From assembly GCA_964017185.1 (NCBI GenBank), contig OZ024880.1:48293337-48357336 (forward strand): DNA of 64,000 nucleotides. The letters run 5' to 3'. The notes under the pieces are model-generated. The model made no database searches. It had not been told where the DNA came from and saw only the letters and a list, made by a program, of their open reading frames with translations. Positions within the stretch are counted from its first letter, which is position 1. Every line of letters begins with the position of its first letter. This DNA is from Rugalucina vietnamica (taxonomy: Eukaryota; Mollusca; Bivalvia; Lucinida; Lucinidae). The position numbers and the translations under genes are program-made. Positions 11,500 through 19,909 of this stretch are shown piece by piece.

Positions 11500-12315
11500 A
11501 AATGACGGAAACGCAAGCAGTTGACCTTTTTATATCTTTTACCATGTGACAACTGCTGATGGCAAAAGCGCAACGGACCGCCCGAATTAGTCAACTATTC
11601 ACCTACGATGCTGAATTTGCTTACTGCGCATGCCCTAGAGCAAACATTCGTGTACCGTGGGTGCCTACAACCAACAACAACGTTGTTTGCGGCCTTTTCT
11701 GCTTAAACCAAGACATACTTTCTATGGAATTCTTGGATACCCTGCTTCAAATGTCTAAAGGACGATTTGGGTTTAGGCGGTAAAAGATTAGTATTTTGGG
11801 AATAAAACTTTATACGTTTACCGGAATCGTTCAATGCAGACACAGTCTCCTCCCTACATTTGTCGAAATTAATGTAGGAACGGAATCTATAATTCGGACC
11901 TTTAGAAACAATTTTGCGAATTCCAGAATCCGAAATTATTTTTAAATTGCCAGTTACTATATGTCCGGCGGGTTGATAAAGATATTTTGAATCTTTACAA
12001 TCTCAAGACTTAGGAGTATTAGCATGAATATCAAGATCCTTTTAGGAGTGGGCCTTTCAGAACCAGAATTTTATAGTGACTTGGTTTACAAAAATGAACT
12101 TATAGGAAGGAATGATTTTTCTTTTCAGTTCAGAAAAAAATCATAAAACATAACAGACATATAAGATATTACTTAAATATTATGCGACAGTCTGCAAGGT
12201 TAGATTTTAACCCAATCATGGTTGATAACTATGCTGCCTTCTTTAATTGCACGCCAGTTGGTCGAGCGTCAGACTCTATGATTGACCTCCACTTTAAGCT
12301 ATTCGTTTTAGTTGG
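11500..12315. other. No recognisable feature
   Basis: No family-level protein similarity, RNA gene or clear repeat is visible. Short frames of 60-115 residues here look like chance frames. Confidence 0.45.
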
Positions 12316-12770
12316 TTGGGGCCGGAGCTTCTTGTCTGTTGCTTGGCCCACCGGAATCCAACTGGTGTTCAGAGTTGGTAAGTTATTTGGCGCCCAGGGA
12401 TCTCCATCGTCCAGCAGCGTACTGAATCTGTGAGTCCTAGTTTTTGATTCATCATGGTGGTTATCATGATTTATTTGTTTGTCCTTGATGAGCCATTGAT
12501 TAGTTACATATTAACCACGAGGACCGAACAACTAACTAAATGTTGTGAACCATTGCAGAAGCTGAGGGTAAGGTTAGGTACCTGTAAAATCGATTTAATC
12601 TCGCCAGTAATTTTGTGTTACTGTCCTTTCCAAGGCGATACTTCTGTGGTGGTTCTAATTGTTTTATGTCTTGGTACTTAGTTTTTTCCCACATCGGTTT
12701 TTGGAATGGGAGTCTCTTTCTTATTGCGCCTTTTCCCGGTCGTTGCCTACTTGTACCTTTTCATGTTGCA
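12316..12770 (+). repeat. Dispersed family A copy
   Basis: The copy runs from GGGGCCGGAGCTTCTTGTCT to CTTGTACCTTTT and matches the copy at 44680-45278. It lacks the central AGTGGCCACC/GCTGCTCATTCGGC part, so it carries an internal deletion. Small frames inside are by-products of the repeat. Confidence 0.75.
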
Positions 12771-13536
12771 AATATTTGTATGTTTTTGTCAAAAATATTC
12801 GATACTTCTTAAATAAACTGTTCAAACTAAATAAAGCCCCAATGTACATTTTTCTCCATGTGCATATTGTTAAAATGTTTAGCTTTTTATTTAATAACTT
12901 TCAAAAGTCATTGAAAATGCATACCAAATCCAAGTTAGGCAGCAACATCTAAAGAATGATTACAGAAAGTTTCAAGTTGAAATACAGATTCTCTTTCGAT
13001 ATGTGCTTCTTAAAGTCTCATTATACTTTCAATTATTTTTTTCAATTTTGATAATTTTTGATATGTTCTAGTGCTTCGTTTGCCGAACATGGATCTGTCG
13101 AAAACTTCCCAAATGCATTACAGATAAACCAATTAAAGACTAATTAAAATTTGACAAAAATGAGTGACAGTGATAAATATACATTTTTGCCCGCCCTTCA
13201 CACTCGAATTTTATGCGCAAAGGTCTGGAATACCGGAGGTAAATAGAAACACGTGCTAAACTCTATTTACGACCAAAAGCAACTCGGAGTTATTAAAATA
13301 AACACATTTAAAAGCATGATCGTGTGCATAGACAAATCCTGTTCTTCACTACTTGTCCCATGCATTAAAAGGCAATGGTGTGTACCACAAAGTGATATTT
13401 TTGTTGTACATATTTAATCGATTCTTGTCGATTTTGATTACGGAGAGGCGACATACGGGGAAATTAGGAAAGATAACAATAGGCGCGGTGAAAGACCGTT
13501 GAGGTACTCAATTTCACATTCTTTAAATGCATTACG
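12771..13536. other. No recognisable feature; left flank of LTR retrotransposon
   Basis: AT-rich with no coding or repeat signal that I can support. Its last four bases (TGAA, 13537-13540) are the left copy of the retrotransposon target duplication. Confidence 0.5.
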
Positions 13537-13540
13537 TGAA
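13537..13540. other. Target-site duplication, left (TGAA)
   Basis: TGAA sits directly before the 5' LTR. The same four bases follow the 3' LTR at 27781-27784. Confidence 0.8.
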
Positions 13541-13630
13541 TGTCATAGGTCATTAAAACAAACAATATATTTTATGTTAATTGTGTTTTAATGCGTTTAA
13601 TTTCATAGAATTTCCCTGGTTTTACTTAAG

Positions 13631-15904
13631 ACCCTTGATTTACTCTTCACTAACTCGCCATCCCCAATTAACCGTGTTAAAGGGATGCCCCCGATCGGCA
13701 AAGCAGATCATGACATTGTCTATATTGAATATGACATAAAGGCTAAACGGATTCAGCAGGCCCCGCGTAAGATTTTCCTATATAAACGAGCGGATATGGA
13801 CGGTCTCCATGACCATCTAGCGCGCTATAGGGATTCGTTCCTTTCAACTGACCATAGTCAGGTGTCAGTCAATGACATGTGGGTCAGTTTTAAGTCGGAG
13901 GTTCTCTCGGCTATTGAAAGGTTTATTCCATCAAAAATGACCAAGACAAAATATAGCTTACCATGGATCGATAGCTCGATCAAACGCTTGATAAGGAAAC
14001 GTGATAAACTTTACTTTCGTGCTCGCAAGTCAAGCAGCCCTGACATTAAGAACCATTACAAACGGTTCAGAGCACATGTTCAAAAGAGCATTAGAGATGC
14101 ATATTGGAAGCATATTACCAATATCTTCTCCTTTGAAAATGATAACCCTGATCCCGATTGTCCCCGAAAAAATGAAAAGGCAAAAAAGTTTTGGTCATTT
14201 GTCAAGTCCCTTAAGAAAGACGCGTCTGGGATCAATACTCTTAGAGAAAATGGTATCTTGAAGACTGACACTTTGGATAAGGCTAATATTTGTAATAGGC
14301 AGTTTCAGTCAGCCTTCACTCGCGAATCAGATGATGAAATCCCCTCCAAAGGCACAAGTCCTTTCACCGCTATGGGTGAAATTACAGTTGACCCCAATGG
14401 GGTCATTAAACTGTTGAATAATTTGAATATACATAAGGCGCCTGGGCCAGATGGCCTGAGTGCTAGGGTGTTGAAGGAATGTAGTTCTGAAATTGCTCCT
14501 GTACTGACCTATATCTTCAATGAGTCGCTTGCTCAGGGTGCTGTACCAGACGATTGGCGACAGGCAAATGTAGCCCCGGTATTTAAGAAAGGTGAGAAAT
14601 ACGATGCAGCTAATTATCGACCGGTGTCGCTTACTTGTATCTGTTGCAAAACTCTAGAGCATATAATAGTCAGCAACATAAACAAACACTTAGCTCTTGA
14701 AAACATTCTTGCTGACTGTCAGCACGGGTTCCGAAGTCAAAGGTCTTGCGAAACCCAGTTAGTTCAGTTTTATCATGATTTGGTTAGTAATCTGGACCGA
14801 GCAGTGGGTCGTGGCCACAGGCAGACGGATGTGATTGTCATGGATTTCGCTAAGGCCTTTGACAAGGTCCCACATAAAAGGTTATTATACAAACTTGACT
14901 TCTACGGGATTAGAGGATCTACACATAAGTGGATCGACTCGTGGCTCTCTGAGCGCTCTCAAAAAGTGGTATTAGATGGCCGTGCCTCAGATCCAGTCCC
15001 GGTTCTTTCTGGTGTCCCACAAGGATCGGTCTTAGGACCGGTCCTATTTCTTATTTTCATTAATGATCTTCCTGACAACATCAGGTCATCTGTTCGGCTA
15101 TTTGCTGATGATTGTGTTTTATACAGAAATGTCAAGTCACCATTGGATTGTCAAATTTTACAAGATGACCTGAATAGCTTGGCCAAATGGGAAATGGATT
15201 GGCAAATGAAATTCAATGTTAGCAAATGTCATTCAATGAGGGTGACGCGGCTACATCCAAGCAGGCATATAGATTTCAATTACACACTGCATCAGCAAAC
15301 ATTAGAACAGGTTCAGTCCGCTAAATACCTCGGTTTAACTATCACAGATGATCTTGATTGGGGTCAACACATTTCTGAAATTACATGCAAGGCAACTAAG
15401 ACTTTGGGTTTTCTTCGGCGCAATTTGGCACTGGCACCTAGGCATACTAAGGAAGTTGCATACAAAACATTGGTTCGGCCTCAACTTGAGTATGCAGCTC
15501 CTATTTGGCATCCCTATCATGAAACTCAGATTGAGATGGTGGAGAAGGTGCAGAGGACTGCTGCCCGGTGGACCTGCAGGCGATGGAGGAACACCAGTAG
15601 CGTCGGTGAAATGCTAGACGAACTTGAGTGGCCATCCCTGGAGTCTCGCAGGGAGCGGTCCTCCTTAACCTTCTTCTACAAGATACACTCCGGTACAGTG
15701 TCTCTTGATAAAGACAAATACCTGACCCCGGCACCCAATCTAAGGCATACTCGGGCATCACATGAATCACAATACACAAGACCATTTGCCTATAGTGATG
15801 CCCTGAAAAATTCCTTTTTCCCCAGAACTATTCCGGTTTGGAATAGTCTCCCTTCTTCAGTGGTCCTATCTAAGACCATTGAGGAATTTAAGGCTTCTAT
15901 TTAA
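13631..15904 (+). CDS. LINE ORF2-type protein, partial: endonuclease end plus reverse transcriptase
   Basis: This encodes the C-terminal part of the endonuclease/reverse transcriptase that copies LINE RNA at a nicked target. The frame is open from the first base of the insertion; the first in-frame ATG is at 13685, giving 739 residues, but it is internal to the original protein. The segment starts with TLDLLFTN, a late endonuclease motif. It then has GKADHD, corresponding to the catalytic SDH motif with Ser changed to Ala. The RT finger/palm region includes DFAKAFDKVPH, then SGVPQGSVLGP, and the catalytic FADD at about residues 473-476 counted from that ATG. There is no premature stop or frameshift in 757 codons. 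The C-terminal region (VWNSLP near the end) is typical of Jockey/CR1-group LINEs. Without an intact endonuclease it is not expected to be autonomous. Confidence 0.9.
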   Translation, partial: TLDLLFTNSPSPINRVKGMPPIGKADHDIVYIEYDIKAKRIQQAPRKIFLYKRADMDGLHDHLARYRDSFLSTDHSQVSVNDMWVSFKSEVLSAIERFIPSKMTKTKYSLPWIDSSIKRLIRKRDKLYFRARKSSSPDIKNHYKRFRAHVQKSIRDAYWKHITNIFSFENDNPDPDCPRKNEKAKKFWSFVKSLKKDASGINTLRENGILKTDTLDKANICNRQFQSAFTRESDDEIPSKGTSPFTAMGEITVDPNGVIKLLNNLNIHKAPGPDGLSARVLKECSSEIAPVLTYIFNESLAQGAVPDDWRQANVAPVFKKGEKYDAANYRPVSLTCICCKTLEHIIVSNINKHLALENILADCQHGFRSQRSCETQLVQFYHDLVSNLDRAVGRGHRQTDVIVMDFAKAFDKVPHKRLLYKLDFYGIRGSTHKWIDSWLSERSQKVVLDGRASDPVPVLSGVPQGSVLGPVLFLIFINDLPDNIRSSVRLFADDCVLYRNVKSPLDCQILQDDLNSLAKWEMDWQMKFNVSKCHSMRVTRLHPSRHIDFNYTLHQQTLEQVQSAKYLGLTITDDLDWGQHISEITCKATKTLGFLRRNLALAPRHTKEVAYKTLVRPQLEYAAPIWHPYHETQIEMVEKVQRTAARWTCRRWRNTSSVGEMLDELEWPSLESRRERSSLTFFYKIHSGTVSLDKDKYLTPAPNLRHTRASHESQYTRPFAYSDALKNSFFPRTIPVWNSLPSSVVLSKTIEEFKASI

Positions 15905-16084
15905 ATCATTAGCCCTGAGGCATGCGTTTTAGTATGCCTCTCATCTATATCTTGTAAATAGTTTTAATGGTCCACCCCAAATGTTTTATTTTCCCTTGAC
16001 TAAATTCTAAATTTAGCCACCCACCCCACACCTGAGGTGATGATCAGAAATTGATCGACTCAGTATCAGAAGATAGATAGATAG
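13631..16084 (+). mobile_element. 5'-truncated non-LTR retrotransposon (CR1/Jockey-like LINE)
   Basis: A 2454-bp insertion in the 5' LTR. It opens in frame inside the last part of an AP-type endonuclease domain, continues through a full reverse transcriptase, has a 180-bp 3' untranslated part and ends in a GATA microsatellite tail (about 16071-16084). Truncation at the 5' end and a short-repeat tail are normal for target-primed LINEs. No target duplication is seen; six LTR bases are deleted instead. The 3' LTR serves as the empty site. Confidence 0.92.
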
Positions 16085-16182
16085 TCTTTCCCAATTCCCA
16101 CTGTCCATTCTCCAATACAGTAACACTATACTAACCTATGCCTTAAGCAGTATTCACTGGTGTATGGTCAATTGCATGCTTC

Positions 16183-16624
16183 AGTAATTCACCGCACATT
16201 TACGCCAGAGTCTCAAGTGTGAAGCTGTGTATTTTTGTCACACTTGTTGTTAAGTCTATTTACATGTTTATCTTGTAAATGACATTGATTCAGGCTATGA
16301 TTTATATATTTACAGGTTAGTTGAATTCTTATTATTAATTAGGATTCATTTGTCACATTGTTATCATTGGCAACAATCAATTATTTCAATTAGCTGTTTC
16401 CAATCTAGTCCATTACTTGTATGCATTAGTATTTTTACCTCTAATTAGTTGTTAATCACTTAGATATGAATTGTATTGAAGTACAGAATTAAGTAATTCA
16501 CCGCACATTTACGCCAGAGTCTCAAGTGTGAAGCTGTGTATTTTTGTCACACTTGTTGTTAAGTCTATTTACATGTTTATCTTGTAAATGACATTGATTC
16601 AGGCTATGATTTATATATTTACAG
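16183..16624 (+). repeat. 133-bp direct repeat inside the LTR
   Basis: The segments 16183-16315 and 16492-16624 are identical by eye over 133 bp, starting AGTAATTCACCGCACATTTA and ending TTTACAG, with 176 bp between them. The 3' LTR has the same pair at about 27154-27286 and 27463-27595. The repeat predates this integration and belongs to the family's LTR design; duplicated control sequence is one possibility. Confidence 0.92.
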
Positions 16625-16811
16625 ATGTCTATCATCTTGGAGAGAATCAAATCATCATATTGTAAATAGAATCATCGTCGTCATATTAAATCATCAACAC
16701 AGTAGAGGTCTCGCTGTTCATTACCTTCCAATGAGGACTCACGATATGTACACGGATATATAATATAAAGTAGCAAACCCATTAACACATAAACCCCCAT
16801 TACGTGACATT

Positions 16812-16828
16812 TGGCGCATCAACGTGGT
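16812..16828 (+). other. Primer-binding-like site
   Basis: Two bases after the 5' LTR end the sequence reads TGGCGCATCAACGTGG. TGG is the complement of the tRNA CCA end and lies where minus-strand priming occurs. TGGCGC...CAACGTGG resembles the tRNA-Lys type PBS but has an extra base. The tRNA is therefore not assigned. Confidence 0.65.
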
Positions 16829-19800
16829 ATTGGAATATATTTCAGTGGACCTACTGTGATACAAAAGGATTTTCCTTCTGTGTATATTGCACCATGGATT
16901 AGCCCTTGTTCACCTTCGGTTGTGTATTGGAGCTATCATGGATATTGTATTTTTGTGATCTACCGTAGTTAGCATGTTGTAAGACGGAGATAGACTAGTC
17001 AGGAGTATATCTAATTCGATCGCGATCGCTGTGTTATCAAAATTCCGGGCCCGGGACTTATTTGTCGCGCTGAACCAGAGATGACTTCGGTGACAGCCTG
17101 CTGACAACATCTACCAGAGGATCTGCGACTAGACTGTTCCAGCATCTGCAGTGTTGTGAACTTGTGTTAAAGTGAATTAGATACTGTGACTTAAATATAC
17201 ATTTTCAGTGTATATTGCTTGATTGGATAAAGTTTAGACGGTAGTCATGATGTCAAGGTATTTACTTAGTTTTAGATTCAGTATATTTTTATAGATATAA
17301 GTTCAAAGACATTGTACCTGTTTTGTGTTGCATTTTGACTTTTGACAGGCAGCTGATTAAATTTACACTCTCTTATTCTTAAATCCACATTGCTCAAACC
17401 AGCTGTCAAAAAGTGTCTTTGCAACGCACTGTCATACTGTTAGCCTCCCGAATACGGTAAAATGAATGCTATATTAGTGTAGAAAACGTTTTGTTAAATG
17501 TCTGTTTTCCAGTGAACCAACACATACTAGGCATCCTTTCGTTGATTTGATCATGAAAGCAATTGATTAATTATTTACACGTAGACCGGTTGTAATCTAC
17601 GTGTGTTTGCATAGCAGTTTAGTCTGAATTTTGTATAAACTTGAAAAGTTCAGTTTTGCTACACTGTAACACAATATGCTCTTGTGAATAGTTCATAAAA
17701 CGTATTTGAGCAGGACAAATTGTGTAGGCCGTAAAGTGTGTATAGTATTGTCGCATATTTGTCAAGGATCAAGGTTGAGAGCGATATTTTTGGGTGAGCG
17801 AGAAATCATTCACGTCACGCTAAATCTGCATCTCCATATTTATACTTGCATGATTACTCAATACTAATACCCCAATAGACCAAAACCAATTGCCCTGTAA
17901 GAGCACTATTCAAAAGAGGTGATATTCATAAGACGATCGTCTTGAAGGGTAGATTTTGTTTTGTTCTATTCTTACGAAAGGTATCTTTTGGCGTGCGCTA
18001 GCTGATTCTTCAAATTTGACAGCGAAAACCGTTACAGTCAAGACTATCGAGTTTCTTATCATTTATCATACCGTAGTATTCGACTAGAAGACAAACGTTG
18101 ATAAGAGACAAAAATATTCCAAAGGAAAATTTGACACCTAGCTAGGAACGGTATATTCAGCTGAGGCAGACAATAGAATCTGGTTACAGCTGCATACACC
18201 TGTTAATAACTAAGGATAGTAGTTTGTAAACAGCAGACTTGAAAAACGCCATTCTTTCTGCTGCATGCCAACAAATATCTTTACTCTTCACCCGGTGCTT
18301 AAGGCCGATTGAACTCGTATAAGCACATGATACGGTATCCGTTTTTTCTTGCGTACACTGTCACAGCTTTCAAACAGTGAAAGTTTTGAATTACATATTT
18401 GAAGATTACACAGGCTCACAATTTGTCACCAAAACTACGTGATGTGTATTCATGTTGAGCCGACACTCTTCAAATAGGTTCTATGACATACATACATTCT
18501 GTGTACCCACATACATCCCTTTTGCGATACGTACCCTGTAATCGAAATACCCCTACCCCAAACACTACAATTTTGTGCTGCGCTATTGCCCATACACCCA
18601 GTTATAACAACCCCGGGGCGCCGAGAAAGCGTTGAACATCCGTATTCCGACAAATTGTTTTGAGCCGTTACGAATTCGCATTGCGTTACATTATTCTGTA
18701 CCCGTTTGCAAGCGGAACCGTCGGTCATATTGAAACAAATAACCACTATACCCGACCCCCAACCCTCACCCTCACCCCACGTGTACACAAGCTTTAATTT
18801 GTAAAACTATTCTGATTGAAGTTTAAAAGAAAATCGTCGGGATCGACTGTTTGAATTGAACAATCAGTTTGGTTTTTCCGATAAATGATTTTTTACAACC
18901 AGTGGGTAAGTGAAAACCAAATATCAAATCGATATTAATGAATGGGTATATACGGTAATTGCTTCTTTTAACGGTACGGTTTCACGCTCGCTTAGCCGGA
19001 TTACAGTTGATACGATTGTAAACTACCTGTCATCGTATCGCCTGGCTAGCTCAGTCGGTAGAGCGGTTGGACAATCGCTTGATAGTAAGGTCGTTGGTAC
19101 CCAGGATCGAAACCCATTAACGCTGAATTTTTTTTCTTTTTCTTTACTCAACATTTTTTTCCGCGTTTCCGTTTTCTTTTCGATTTTTTTTTTCTAGTTC
19201 TCTCGATATTTTTTTTCTCAATTGTGGGTTCGAGTCGCCCTCGCACCTAGCAATACGTTATCTTGGTAACGAGTCACCCTCGTATCAGATACTTATTGCC
19301 TTTGCTCATTTTGAATTTCTAGTGCGAGTCGCCCTCGGACTAGGCTTGTTTTTTTGGAAATCAAAGGGGCTCTGTTCAAGCTGTTTGTTGGTACTTGCTG
19401 ACTTGTTTGGACAATTTACAGTGTTTAGTGTGCATTGCGTTCTACAAAGAGTGGTACAGTTGTTTTCTAGATTGCTTCCCTTTGTACATTGGTGTTCAGT
19501 TTATAAGAGCATACTTTAAAACAAAAGTATACTCAACAACAAAATAAAATCTACATCTGTTCGTCAATTCGACTTAAAGGGAAACCCTATTACAAGAGCA
19601 TTAGTTGTTACTTCTGCTCTACTGAAATATAAAATATACTCGAGAACAAAATAAAAGCTATATTTGTTCTACTATTTGATTAAACGCTGAAAACAAATAT
19701 ACCAAATAACGTAGCACATATAAGACATATACATTTAGCGACACAACAACGTACTTGTTTCACTGATTAGATAATATCAGCTATACTGTACACAGTTAAT

Positions 19801-19909
19801 AACGCCTCTATACTGAACAAATTTGCTAAAGCATTAGCATTAAATCTGATTATATTCAGTACACAGTGATCAAAGAAAAAAAAACACTAGTTTATAGCCG
19901 AGATAAATA
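16829..19909 (+). other. Unusually long retrotransposon leader (3.1 kb)
   Basis: This stretch between the primer site and the Gag ATG has no recognisable coding region. Many ATGs and stops precede Gag, and a TAA in frame lies immediately before its start codon. It holds a 9-bp hairpin near 17578-17606, a tRNA-like segment at 19040-19115, T-rich blocks (19120-19220), and three spaced variants of CGAGTCGCCCTCG (about 19230, 19269 and 19323). A spliced leader, an internal ribosome entry site, or an old insertion carried by the family are all possible. Confidence 0.6.
19040..19115 (+). other. tRNA-like segment in the retrotransposon leader
   Basis: GCCTGGCTAGCTCAGTCGGT followed by AGAGC is a near-perfect tRNA A-box and D-arm region. 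GGATCGAAACC at about 19103 resembles a B box. The anticodon and variable parts do not fold convincingly and a T tract follows. It reads as a tRNA-derived relic (SINE head or captured tRNA), not a working tRNA. Confidence 0.55.

Larger units (their letters stand above)
13541..16809 (+). repeat. 5' LTR, split by a LINE insertion
   Basis: The first 90 bp (13541-13630) equal the first 90 bp of the 3' LTR. The last 725 bp (16085-16809) match the last 725 bp of the 3' LTR except for C/T near 16169 and G/T near 16343. Six bases present in the 3' LTR (TGCTCG, 27050-27055) are missing at the insertion. The LINE lies 90 bp from the LTR start, in the U3 part where promoter elements normally lie, so transcription from this LTR may be altered. 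Confidence 0.93.

Noticed and set aside
18450..18788. 112-codon minus-strand frame in the retrotransposon leader
   Set aside because: No recognisable motif, opposite strand to the element, and composition like its surroundings.
19040..19115. Functional tRNA gene
   Set aside because: Only the A-box/D-arm region is good; anticodon arm, T arm and acceptor stem do not close. The other tRNA-like stretches (30035, 30913, 45828, 48460) also fail as full tRNAs.
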